Of a DNA stretch of 15,928 bases, positions 6,709 through 14,078 are shown piece by piece. Under the pieces are notes generated by a model, which saw only the letters and a program-made list of their open reading frames with translations, was not told the origin of the DNA and did no database searches. Position 1 is the first letter of the stretch, and each line of letters opens with the position of its first letter. This DNA is from an uncultured Peptococcaceae bacterium (GTDB lineage: Bacteria; Bacillota; Peptococcia; Peptococcales; Peptococcaceae), in NCBI GenBank assembly GCA_958451915.1, contig CAUDRX010000038.1, positions 1 to 15,928 on the forward strand. Reading direction: 5' to 3'. The position numbers were made by a program, and so were the translations under genes.

Positions 6709-8028
6709 ATGAAACCAGTAGTTGCGATCGTGGGACGGGCCAATGTTGGTAAATCGACATTATTCAACCGTCTGACACATACCAAACGTGCCATCGTGGA
6801 TGACTTTGCTGGCGTGACCAGAGACCGTCTCTATGAAGATGTCACCTGGAATGGTAAGACTTTTACCTTGATTGATACCGGTGGCATCGAACTCAAGAGT
6901 AACGATGAGATCTTAAAGAATGTCCGCTTCCAGGCAGAAATTGCGATCGAGGAAGCAGATCTGATCCTCTATGTTGTCGATGTCACCACCGGCGTGACGT
7001 CTGATGATCAGGAGGTGGCACAGATGCTCCGCCGCAGTGGCAAAGATGTCATCCTTGTTGTCAATAAGGTTGAACATTTCGATGACCTGACAGATGTATA
7101 TGAGTTTTATACTTTGGGTATGGATGAACTGATCCCGGTGGCCGCCTCCCATGGGACAAATACCGGGGATCTTTTGGATGCGGTGCATGCTCATCTGGAA
7201 AATCTGCCCGAAGAAGAAGCAGCCGATGATGATCGCATCCATATCGCTGTTGTCGGTCGGCCAAATGTAGGCAAATCCTCTTTGACCAATGCCATCATTG
7301 GTGAAGAGCGTTCTATCGTCAGTAATGTTGCCGGCACCACGCGTGATGCCATTGACTCGACGTTTGTCCACAATGGTGAAGAGATCGTTATCGTTGATAC
7401 TGCAGGTATGCGTAAACGCGGGAAGATTGAGATGGCGACCGAACGATATAGCGTCATGCGTTCTCTCAGTGCAGTGGACCGTTGTGACGTGGCGCTTTTC
7501 GTCATCGATGCCGAAGAAGGGCTGATCGAACAGGATAAACGTGTCGCAGGTTATGTTCATGAGCAGGGAAAAGGGCTCATCATCGTCGTTAATAAATGGG
7601 ATCTGATCGAAAAAGACGATAAGACCATGAAAACATACGAAGAAAAGATCAAAAGCCAGCTGCTCTTTATGAGCTATGCACCGATCATCTTCGTGTCGGC
7701 ATTGACTGGACAGCGGGTAACCAAGATCATCGATATCGTCAAGGCTGTTGCAGAAACGCGCTTGATGCGTCTGCCGACCAGCCTTGTCAATGAGATCGTT
7801 CGGGACGCGGTCCTCAAGAATCCACCGCCAAGCGACAAGGGGAAACGTTTGAAGATCTTTTATGCGACGCAGGTGGATGTGGCGCCGCCAACATTTGCAC
7901 TCTTTGTTAACGATGCGGAACTGATGCACTTTTCTTATCTGCGTTACCTCGAGAATTGTATCCGCAAACATTTTGCGTTTGAAGGCACGACCATTCGCCT
8001 GGAATTGAGAAATAAAAAAGAGGGATAA
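6709..8028 (+). CDS. der: Ribosome biogenesis GTPase Der (EngA)
   Basis: A 439-aa protein, normal length for Der, an essential double GTPase needed for 50S ribosomal subunit maturation. Domain 1 has the P-loop GRANVGKS (9-16), DTGG (56-59) and an NKVE tetrad (119-122). Domain 2 has GRPNVGKSS (183-191), DTAGMRKRGKI (230-240), NKWD (295-298) and SALTGQ (330-335). The KH-like C-terminal domain covers about 350-435. Domain 1 departs from the usual consensus at three nucleotide-contact motifs: GRA for GRP, NKVE for NKxD, and AASHG (145-149) where SA is expected. Domain 2 is canonical. The ATG at 6709 has AAAGGAG 5 nt upstream. plsY follows after only 3 bp, so the two are co-transcribed. Confidence 0.96.
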   Translation: MKPVVAIVGRANVGKSTLFNRLTHTKRAIVDDFAGVTRDRLYEDVTWNGKTFTLIDTGGIELKSNDEILKNVRFQAEIAIEEADLILYVVDVTTGVTSDDQEVAQMLRRSGKDVILVVNKVEHFDDLTDVYEFYTLGMDELIPVAASHGTNTGDLLDAVHAHLENLPEEEAADDDRIHIAVVGRPNVGKSSLTNAIIGEERSIVSNVAGTTRDAIDSTFVHNGEEIVIVDTAGMRKRGKIEMATERYSVMRSLSAVDRCDVALFVIDAEEGLIEQDKRVAGYVHEQGKGLIIVVNKWDLIEKDDKTMKTYEEKIKSQLLFMSYAPIIFVSALTGQRVTKIIDIVKAVAETRLMRLPTSLVNEIVRDAVLKNPPPSDKGKRLKIFYATQVDVAPPTFALFVNDAELMHFSYLRYLENCIRKHFAFEGTTIRLELRNKKEG

Positions 8029-8031
8029 GTT

Positions 8032-8640
8032 TTGGATGCTGCTGTCGTTTTGAGATTTATCATCGTTGTTATCGTGGCCTATTTTTTAGGTTCCCTGTCA
8101 TTTGGCTGGATGGTCGCCCGTCTGCGGGGGGTCAACATCCTCGAAGAAGGAAGTGGAAACCCTGGCTTTACGAATGTTTGGCGTACACTTGGCATTAAGT
8201 GGGCGGTGATCGTGCTGTTTTTGGATGGCCTGAAGGGGTATCTTTCAGCATGCATTGGTTATCATCTTGCCGGGGAATGGGGGATGATGATCGGATTTGT
8301 GGTCGCGATCCTTGGCCATTCACGCAGCTGGATGTTACACTTTAGGGGCGGTAAAGGAATCGCGACGGCAGGCGGGGCACTGCTTTATGTATCTCCGCTC
8401 ACTCTTGCGATCCTTCTTGTGATCCTGGCTTTGATCGTTGGGACAACGAAATATATGTCGCTGGGTTCGATCACGGTGTGTATCATTGCTCCGTTTTTAT
8501 TGTATTTTGAAGATCAGCCGCCAGTGGTCATTGGGGTGATCAGTTGTGGCGTATTGTATGTGATCTGGCTGCATCGCGGGAACATCAAGCGGTTGCTGAA
8601 TGGGACTGAAAACAAGATCGGCCAGAAGAAAAGGAGTTGA
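8032..8640 (+). CDS. plsY: Glycerol-3-phosphate acyltransferase PlsY
   Basis: A 202-aa integral membrane enzyme that acylates glycerol-3-phosphate from acyl-phosphate, the first step of phospholipid synthesis. Family motifs are present: GSLSFG (20-25), the loop GSGNPGFTNVWRTLG (40-54), GHSRSWMLHFRGGKGIATAGG split over 95-115 (glycine-rich GGKG at 106-109), and the C-terminal HRGNIKRLLNGTENKIG (181-197). Hydrophobic stretches at about 5-25, 55-75, 83-100, 117-137 and 145-180 fit the five-helix topology. It starts with TTG at 8032, with AGAGGGA about 7 nt upstream. The nearby ATG at 8036 is out of frame. The GpsA product of the next gene supplies its substrate. Confidence 0.95.
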   Translation: MDAAVVLRFIIVVIVAYFLGSLSFGWMVARLRGVNILEEGSGNPGFTNVWRTLGIKWAVIVLFLDGLKGYLSACIGYHLAGEWGMMIGFVVAILGHSRSWMLHFRGGKGIATAGGALLYVSPLTLAILLVILALIVGTTKYMSLGSITVCIIAPFLLYFEDQPPVVIGVISCGVLYVIWLHRGNIKRLLNGTENKIGQKKRS

Positions 8641-8646
8641 CCTGTT

Positions 8647-9666
8647 ATGGCAAAAGTAGCGGTATATGGTGCAGGAAGCTGGGGCACGGCTCTGGCGCAG
8701 GTGCTCGCAGTCAACGGCCACGATGTTGTATTGTGGGGGCGTGACACAACACAGATGCAGGAGATCGAGGCATGTCGCGAGAACAAGAAATATCTTCCTG
8801 GTGTGGCCCTGCACAGCGCGTTAAAGGTGACCGGTGACTGGCCGGAACCGTCGGATTTCGATCACCTTCTGATCGGGGTGCCGACGCAGAGTCAGCGTGA
8901 TCTGCTCGAAAGTCATCGGGAGGCTTTTGCCAAAGCAAAAGGGGTGCTCATCAATGTTGCGAAAGGGATCGAGACGAGCACCGAAAAATGTGTGCATGAG
9001 GTTTACGAAGACGTGTTCGGTCCTGCGGTCATGGCGCGTTATGTGGTCTTGTATGGGCCTAGCCACGCAGAAGAGTTTGGACGCAATATGCCGACTGCAC
9101 TGGTGGCTGCTTCAGAAAACACAGAAGCGGCAGAAAGCGTGCAGAATATTTTTATGAATGAAAATGTTCGCGTGTATACCGGAAAAGATGTGATCGGTGT
9201 TGAACTGGGTGGTGCTTTAAAAAATATCATCGCTCTGGCGATCGGGATGACGATCGGTCTTGGCTATGGTGATAATGCACGCGCAGCACTCATGACCCGT
9301 GGCCTGGCAGAGATCACGCGCCTTGGTGTTGCCCTGGGTGCAGAACCTTATACCTTCCTGGGGCTGACAGGCGTTGGAGATCTTTTTGTGACCTGTACAT
9401 CGGAGCACAGCCGCAATCGCCGTGCCGGCATCATGCTCGGCAAAGGCCAGAAACTGGAGGAAGTTCTTGCCAATATGGGGATGGTTGTTGAGGGTGTTTC
9501 GACAACAAAAGCTGCTTATGCGCTGGCCAAGGAAAAGCATATCGAGATGCCGATCCTGGAACAAATGTATCATGTGCTCTTTGAAGGCGGGGACGTTAAT
9601 ACCTGTACCAAAGCGTTGATGACACGTTCAAAAAAGGGTGAGCATGATGATTTCAAAAGAGAATAA
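8647..9666 (+). CDS. gpsA: NAD(P)H-dependent glycerol-3-phosphate dehydrogenase
   Basis: A 339-aa cytosolic enzyme that reduces dihydroxyacetone phosphate to sn-glycerol-3-phosphate, the substrate of PlsY encoded just upstream. The N-terminal Rossmann motif is GAGSWGTALA (8-17). NVAKGIE (103-109) and GPSHAEE (137-143) line the active site. LGGALKNIIALAIG (187-200) carries the catalytic lysine K192, and NARAAL (210-215) and DLFVTCTSEHSRNR (245-258) complete the substrate site. Length is typical. The plsY stop codon is 6 bp upstream, and AGGAG (8632-8636) lies inside the end of plsY, 10 nt before the ATG. Confidence 0.97.
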   Translation: MAKVAVYGAGSWGTALAQVLAVNGHDVVLWGRDTTQMQEIEACRENKKYLPGVALHSALKVTGDWPEPSDFDHLLIGVPTQSQRDLLESHREAFAKAKGVLINVAKGIETSTEKCVHEVYEDVFGPAVMARYVVLYGPSHAEEFGRNMPTALVAASENTEAAESVQNIFMNENVRVYTGKDVIGVELGGALKNIIALAIGMTIGLGYGDNARAALMTRGLAEITRLGVALGAEPYTFLGLTGVGDLFVTCTSEHSRNRRAGIMLGKGQKLEEVLANMGMVVEGVSTTKAAYALAKEKHIEMPILEQMYHVLFEGGDVNTCTKALMTRSKKGEHDDFKRE

Positions 9667-9694
9667 AACAAATCTAGAGAAGGAATGATGGATC

Positions 9695-10480
9695 ATGGAA
9701 GAAATCATTTGTTTAGACAATGTGTCCTATATCCGAAATGGTAAATATATCCTGAAAGATGTAAACTGGCATGTTAACCGCGGTGAGCACTGGGTGCTTC
9801 TTGGGCCCAATGGTTCAGGTAAGACGACGACTTTAAATATGGTCAATGGCTATATCTTTCCTTCTGAAGGCCGCGTAAAGGTGCTGGATTTTGAATTTGG
9901 TCATTCGTCGATCATAGAGCTCCGCAAGCGCATTGGCTGGGTCAGCTCTGCGTTGTCACAGTTCATCCCATCCAATGATTATCCGCTTCACATTGTTTTG
10001 AGCGGAAAGTTTGCTTCTCTCGGTCTTTGGGAGAAAGTAGATGATGATGATATAGCGCGTGCAGAGGCCATCCTTGATCAATTAAAAATCCGTCATCTTG
10101 CTGACCGCAAATATATTCAGCTGAGCCAGGGCGAGAAGCAAAAAGTGCTGATCGGCCGTGCATTGATGAACCAACCAGATATCATCATCTTTGATGAAGC
10201 ATTCAATGGCCTGGATATCTTTGCCCGCAGTGATATGGAAGCCAGTATCAATAGTCTTGCGGATCAGGATATCACCTTTATATTGGTCACCCACAATACT
10301 GATGAGATATTGCCGATCTTTAATAAAGCTTTACTTTTGAAGAATGGTCAGGTGCATTCCCAAGGGGACATTGATGAGATGATCCAGTATGATAACCTTT
10401 CGGATTTTTATGGGGCTGCCGTTGATGTATTTAAGCACAAAAATCGTTTCTATCTTTCTCTCTCTGATACAAATAAGTAG
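9695..10480 (+). CDS. Orphan ABC ATP-binding protein (YlmA/ModF-like)
   Basis: A 261-aa ABC ATPase with Walker A GPNGSGKTT (37-45), Q-loop at SALSQF (85-90), a variant signature LSQGEKQ (143-149), Walker B IIIFDEAF (163-170) with the catalytic Glu, D-loop NGLD (171-174) and switch histidine H200. No permease or binding-protein gene lies beside it: upstream is gpsA (28 bp) and downstream is the scpA promoter. Its overall look, with a short C-terminal extension after about 215, resembles YlmA of Bacillus and single-domain ModF relatives, whose roles are unclear. It may energise a permease encoded elsewhere or have a non-transport role. AAGGA lies 10 nt before the ATG. Confidence 0.85.
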   Translation: MEEIICLDNVSYIRNGKYILKDVNWHVNRGEHWVLLGPNGSGKTTTLNMVNGYIFPSEGRVKVLDFEFGHSSIIELRKRIGWVSSALSQFIPSNDYPLHIVLSGKFASLGLWEKVDDDDIARAEAILDQLKIRHLADRKYIQLSQGEKQKVLIGRALMNQPDIIIFDEAFNGLDIFARSDMEASINSLADQDITFILVTHNTDEILPIFNKALLLKNGQVHSQGDIDEMIQYDNLSDFYGAAVDVFKHKNRFYLSLSDTNK

Positions 10481-10483
10481 AGG

Positions 10484-10512
10484 TTTGTATTGCGCATCTG
10501 ATATGCTATAAT
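10484..10512 (+). promoter_or_regulatory. Promoter of scpA-scpB-glmS (extended -10)
   Basis: TTTGTA (10484-10489), a 17-bp spacer and TATAAT (10507-10512) preceded by TGC form an extended -10 promoter. The -35 box is poor, which extended -10 promoters tolerate. The ten bases ATGCTATAAT are the same as at the zapA promoter. Transcription would start near 10519, 27 nt before the scpA start. Confidence 0.55.
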
Positions 10513-10545
10513 AAAAATGATAATCAATTGGAGGAGGCAGCGAGT

Positions 10546-11265
10546 TTGCAGACCCTCGAATTTCATTTGGATCATTTTGATGGACCGATGGATCTGTTGA
10601 TGCATTTAATAGAGAAAAACCGTATCGATGTCTATGATATCCCGATCAATGAACTGACGGATCAATATCTGATGTATCTTGAAGATGCACAGAGCATGAA
10701 TCTTGAGATCGCTAGTCATTTCCTGCTTTTCGCAGCCCAGCTTGTACGTATTAAAGTGAAAATGCTCCTGCCAAAGCGACGCGATCAGGAAGAGGCAGAA
10801 GACCCGCGGCAATCGTTGGTCGATCAGATCGTGGCTTATCGTTTTTTTAAGGCGCTTTCAGGGGATCTGGAAGAGTTGATGGAACGGTCGGCGCGTTATT
10901 ATCAGCGCAAAGTAGATCTGAAGGCATTGAGTCAAAAATACAAAAAGATCGAGCCGCCTCGTGGCCTGAATGTGAACATGCTCCTGACGGCTTTTCAGGT
11001 ACTGGAAGCGTATTCGAAGGAAAAAACACAGGTCATGATCGTCGAGAAGATGAACTTTTCGGTGGAAGGTTTAAAGCAGGATCTGCTGCACTTTTGCCGG
11101 CAGTCATCATGTCCGACCTTCCAAAATGTACTGCGAGGGTGTGCCACGACTGATGAAATGATCACGTTTTTTCTGGCGCTATTAGAATGTATCCGACAAA
11201 ATGAGATCGTTGCCGTGCAGCATGAACTTTTCGGAGATATATGGCTGCGTCCCCAGGCAAGTTGA
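10546..11265 (+). CDS. scpA: Segregation and condensation protein A (kleisin ScpA)
   Basis: A 239-aa kleisin of the bacterial SMC condensin, which organises and segregates the chromosome. The N-terminal block FDGPMDLLMHLIEKN is the SMC-neck-binding region diagnostic for ScpA. The middle contains the acidic/basic linker KRRDQEEAEDPRQS that joins the ScpB-binding segment, and the C-terminal winged helix ends DEMITFFLALLECIRQNEI. I chose TTG at 10546 because GGAGGAGG (10530-10537) lies 8 nt upstream. The in-frame TTG at 10528 would put that site inside the gene. scpB follows after 9 bp. Confidence 0.93.
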   Translation: MQTLEFHLDHFDGPMDLLMHLIEKNRIDVYDIPINELTDQYLMYLEDAQSMNLEIASHFLLFAAQLVRIKVKMLLPKRRDQEEAEDPRQSLVDQIVAYRFFKALSGDLEELMERSARYYQRKVDLKALSQKYKKIEPPRGLNVNMLLTAFQVLEAYSKEKTQVMIVEKMNFSVEGLKQDLLHFCRQSSCPTFQNVLRGCATTDEMITFFLALLECIRQNEIVAVQHELFGDIWLRPQAS

Positions 11266-11274
11266 GGAATTATC

Positions 11275-11859
11275 ATGCTCATTGATTTATCTTATAAAGC
11301 CATTGCGGAAGGGCTTCTCTTTATTGCGGAAACGCCAATGACGATCGCAGAACTGGCCAATGCTATGGAGATTGACGAAAGCGGCGTACGTGAAGTGTTA
11401 GCACTTCTTGTGGAAGAATATACTCAGGCAGACAAGGGCATTGTCCTGCGAGAAGTGGGCGGTGGTTATCAGTTTGCGACCGCGCCTGTTGTGGCGCCGT
11501 ACATCGAGAAGATGTTTTCTGAAAAGAAGAGTAAACTGTCTCATGCTGCCTATGAAACATTGGCGATCATCGCATACAAGCAGCCAGTCACGCGCAGTCA
11601 GATCGAATATATCCGCGGCGTTAAGTCCGATGGACCGATCCAGCAGCTGCTCCTCCGAGGCCTGATCGAAGAGAGCGGCCGTTTGGAGCAGCCTGGCAGA
11701 CCGGTTGTATTTTGTACGACAATGGCATTTTTAGTGGCATTCGGATTGGATAAGATTGAAGATCTGCCCAGATATGAAGAATGTCAGGGTTTTGACTTTG
11801 AACTGAAGGATGCGCTTACAGCGCTGCCTGTTGATCAGGAAGAGAATAATAGTGTGTAG
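11275..11859 (+). CDS. scpB: Segregation and condensation protein B
   Basis: A 194-aa protein with the two winged-helix domains of ScpB, the dimeric partner of ScpA in the SMC complex. Diagnostic stretches are EGLLFIAETPMTIAEL in the first domain, and ETLAIIAYKQPVTRSQIEYI followed by GVKSDGPIQQLLLRGLIEE in the second. Length is normal. GAGGAA overlapping the scpA stop codon serves as ribosome binding site, 5 nt before the ATG. The acidic tail after about 160 is variable in the family. Confidence 0.95.
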   Translation: MLIDLSYKAIAEGLLFIAETPMTIAELANAMEIDESGVREVLALLVEEYTQADKGIVLREVGGGYQFATAPVVAPYIEKMFSEKKSKLSHAAYETLAIIAYKQPVTRSQIEYIRGVKSDGPIQQLLLRGLIEESGRLEQPGRPVVFCTTMAFLVAFGLDKIEDLPRYEECQGFDFELKDALTALPVDQEENNSV

Positions 11860-11870
11860 GAGGATTTCAT

Positions 11871-13724
11871 ATGTGCGGAATCGTTGGATATATCGGCCCC
11901 AGAGAAGCGCAGGATGTGCTGCTGCAAGGCCTTGAAAAACTGGAGTATCGCGGTTATGATTCGGCTGGGATCGCAGTATTGAACAATGGTGCCATTAGTG
12001 TTGAGAAACGCAAAGGAGAACTGAAGAACCTGAGAGGAGCGCTTTCTGAAAAGCCGCTCGAAGGGCATCTTGGGATTGGACACACGCGTTGGGCGACCCA
12101 TGGGCAGCCTTCAGATAAAAATGCCCATCCGCATCTTGGCCCTAACGGAAAGATCGCGGTGGTCCATAATGGTATCATTGAGAATTACCAGCACCTGAAA
12201 TCTACATATCTGCAAGATCATGAGTTTAGTTCAGAAACAGACACCGAAGTTGTGGCGCATCTCATCGAGCTGTTCTACGAAGGTGATCTTTTTGCAGCAG
12301 TCCAACGAGCACTGTCTGTGATTACGGGATCCTATGCGCTGGCAGTATTGTGTACAGACGAACCAGAGCGTATGATCGTCACTCGCAAGAACAGTCCATT
12401 GGTCATTGGCCTTGGTGATGGAGAGAATATTGTAGCATCAGATGTACCAGCGATGCTCGCTTACACAAGACGCTGCATCTATCTGGAATCTGGTGAAATC
12501 GCCCAGGTCTATGCCGATCGTGTTGTTGTGACCGATATGGCAGGAAACGAACAGCACCCAATTATCGATGAGATCCAATGGGATGCACAGTCTGCAGAAA
12601 AAGGCGGCTTTCCGCACTTTATGATCAAAGAGATCTATGAACAGGAGGAAACGTTCAAGCGCGTATTGAGTGGTCGTGTGCGCAGGGATCATGCTGTGAT
12701 CGAAGACATCGATATCGATAAAGCGACCATTGATAAATGGCGCCAGATCTACATCGTTGCCTGTGGGACGGCTTATCATGCAGGGCTTGTTGGCAAGACC
12801 ATCCTTGAAAAGACATTAAAGATCCCTGTCTTTGTCGAAGTGGCGTCGGAATTCCGTTATCGCGAACCAATGCTGGATGAAAATACACTGGTCATCGTCA
12901 TCAGCCAATCCGGCGAGACCGCTGATACGCTCGAAGGTGCCAGAGAAGCTAAGCAGGCTGGGGCATCGGTGTTGGCGATCACTAATGTGGTTGGCAGTTC
13001 TATTGCGCGCGAATCAGATATGGTCGTTTATCTCTGGGCAGGTCCGGAGATCTCTGTAGCTTCTACAAAAGCCTATACCTCGATGCTGATCGCACTGTAT
13101 CTGATCGGTCTTTATTTTGGGGATGTTTCTGGCCGTATTGCGCGCGAGAACTGTGAAACGCTGATGCGTGCGTTGGAAAAACTGCCGGAACAGGCGGCCG
13201 AGATCCTTACTGATGAAAATGTTGCAAAGATCCATGAGATCGCTAAAGAATATGTGGGCGCTAAAGACCTCTTTTATATCGGCCGCGGGATGGACTGGGC
13301 GGTTGCTCAGGAAGGCGCGCTGAAGCTCAAGGAGATTTCCTACATTCATGCAGAAGCTTATGCAGCGGGCGAACTGAAGCACGGGACGTTGGCGCTGATC
13401 AGCAGCGAAACGCCTGTCATTTCAGTCGCGTTGCAGCAGAAGACTTTTGATAAGACGATGAGTAATACAGAAGAGATGATCTCCCGTATGGTCGATGAAA
13501 ATGGACAGATCAGCAATGCGAAGGTATTGACGGTTGTTCAAAAAGGACAGCAAAACATCAGTGAAAAGATCCATCATGTGATCGAGATCCCTGTTTGTCC
13601 GGATTTCATTTCTCCGGTTTTGGCGGCCATCCCATTGCAGCTCATCGCTTACTTTACAGCACTCGAACGAGGCTGCAATATCGATAAGCCACGCAACCTT
13701 GCCAAGAGTGTTACGGTAGAATAA
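11871..13724 (+). CDS. glmS: Glutamine-fructose-6-phosphate aminotransferase (glucosamine-6-P synthase)
   Basis: A 617-aa cytosolic enzyme making glucosamine-6-phosphate from fructose-6-phosphate and glutamine, the entry to peptidoglycan precursors. The N-terminal glutaminase domain begins MCGIVGYIG; Cys2 becomes the catalytic N-terminal cysteine after Met removal. It has RGYDSAGI, HTRWATHG, HNGIIEN and SETDTE motifs. Two SIS sugar-isomerase domains follow, with SQSGET (345-350), STK (398-400) and the C-terminal PRNLAKSVTVE (607-617) at the sugar site. AGGAGG overlaps the scpB stop codon, 7 nt before the ATG, so translation is tightly linked to scpB. The 11-bp gap leaves no space for a glmS ribozyme just upstream, so feedback control, if any, must act differently. 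Confidence 0.98.
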   Translation: MCGIVGYIGPREAQDVLLQGLEKLEYRGYDSAGIAVLNNGAISVEKRKGELKNLRGALSEKPLEGHLGIGHTRWATHGQPSDKNAHPHLGPNGKIAVVHNGIIENYQHLKSTYLQDHEFSSETDTEVVAHLIELFYEGDLFAAVQRALSVITGSYALAVLCTDEPERMIVTRKNSPLVIGLGDGENIVASDVPAMLAYTRRCIYLESGEIAQVYADRVVVTDMAGNEQHPIIDEIQWDAQSAEKGGFPHFMIKEIYEQEETFKRVLSGRVRRDHAVIEDIDIDKATIDKWRQIYIVACGTAYHAGLVGKTILEKTLKIPVFVEVASEFRYREPMLDENTLVIVISQSGETADTLEGAREAKQAGASVLAITNVVGSSIARESDMVVYLWAGPEISVASTKAYTSMLIALYLIGLYFGDVSGRIARENCETLMRALEKLPEQAAEILTDENVAKIHEIAKEYVGAKDLFYIGRGMDWAVAQEGALKLKEISYIHAEAYAAGELKHGTLALISSETPVISVALQQKTFDKTMSNTEEMISRMVDENGQISNAKVLTVVQKGQQNISEKIHHVIEIPVCPDFISPVLAAIPLQLIAYFTALERGCNIDKPRNLAKSVTVE

Positions 13725-13776
13725 GATGCTGTTGTATAATGCTTCCTGGATTTGGCGAACTGTTATATAATTTTGC

Positions 13777-13806
13777 TTGACAAAGATGATCCGATTTGAG
13801 TACAAT
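13777..13806 (+). promoter_or_regulatory. Promoter of the leuA-leuC operon
   Basis: A consensus TTGACA (13777-13782), an 18-bp spacer and TACAAT (13801-13806) place the transcript start near 13813, just before the first T-box leader elements. The 52 bp between the glmS stop and this promoter are A+T-rich and hold no convincing terminator, so glmS transcripts may read into the leader. Confidence 0.75.
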
Positions 13807-13812
13807 AATGGC

Positions 13813-14058
13813 AGTGAGAATATCAACCGATAAACGATGATAAGGAGTAGTAGGAGCGGCGTCGTCAGAGAGAAGCACTGGGTGGTGAAAAGTGCCGACG
13901 ATTAATCTTTGAACTCGCCTTTGAGTTTTGCCAATTGTGCCGGGTCATCCCCGTTAACAATGAGAGTGGTTGCGCTTAGGCGCAGCAATTAGAGTGGTAC
14001 CGCGGAATCCATGCCCTTTTCGTCTCTAAATTTGAGACGAAAAGGGCATTTTTATTTT
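13813..14058 (+). promoter_or_regulatory. T-box leader, leucine-specific
   Basis: A tRNA-sensing leader that lets transcription continue into leuA when uncharged leucine tRNA binds. Elements in order are: GATGATAAGGAGTAG (13836-13850) at the base of stem I; AGAGAG (13867-13872) and the loop GGGTGGTGAAA (13880-13890) capping the GCACT/AGTGC stem; the specifier loop GAACTCGCC (13911-13919) with CTC, a leucine codon, at 13914-13916; a short stem III (13969-13986); and the T-box AGAGTGGTACCGCGG (13991-14005), whose TGGT bulge pairs with the tRNA 3' end. In the antiterminator, TTAGAG (13989-13994) pairs with CTCTAA (14024-14029). That overlaps the terminator stem, so the two forms exclude each other. 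The Leu specifier agrees with the downstream genes. Confidence 0.93.
14012..14058 (+). terminator. Terminator of the leucine T-box
   Basis: A perfect 15-bp stem (14012-14026 with 14034-14048, TGCCCTTTTCGTCTC and its complement) with a 7-nt loop, followed by TTTTTATTTT. It is a strong intrinsic terminator that forms when charged leucine tRNA fails to stabilise the antiterminator. Confidence 0.93.
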
Positions 14059-14078
14059 GGAAGGAAGGGTGCAGACAT

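Noticed and set aside
10516..10529. Possible Fur box (AATGATAATCAATT) near the scpA start
   Set aside because: Only a single half-resembling stretch in an A+T-rich leader, with no iron-related gene downstream.
13735..13740. TATAAT just after glmS as an extra promoter for the leucine leader
   Set aside because: No acceptable -35 box at the right distance. The consensus TTGACA/TACAAT pair downstream explains the T-box start better.
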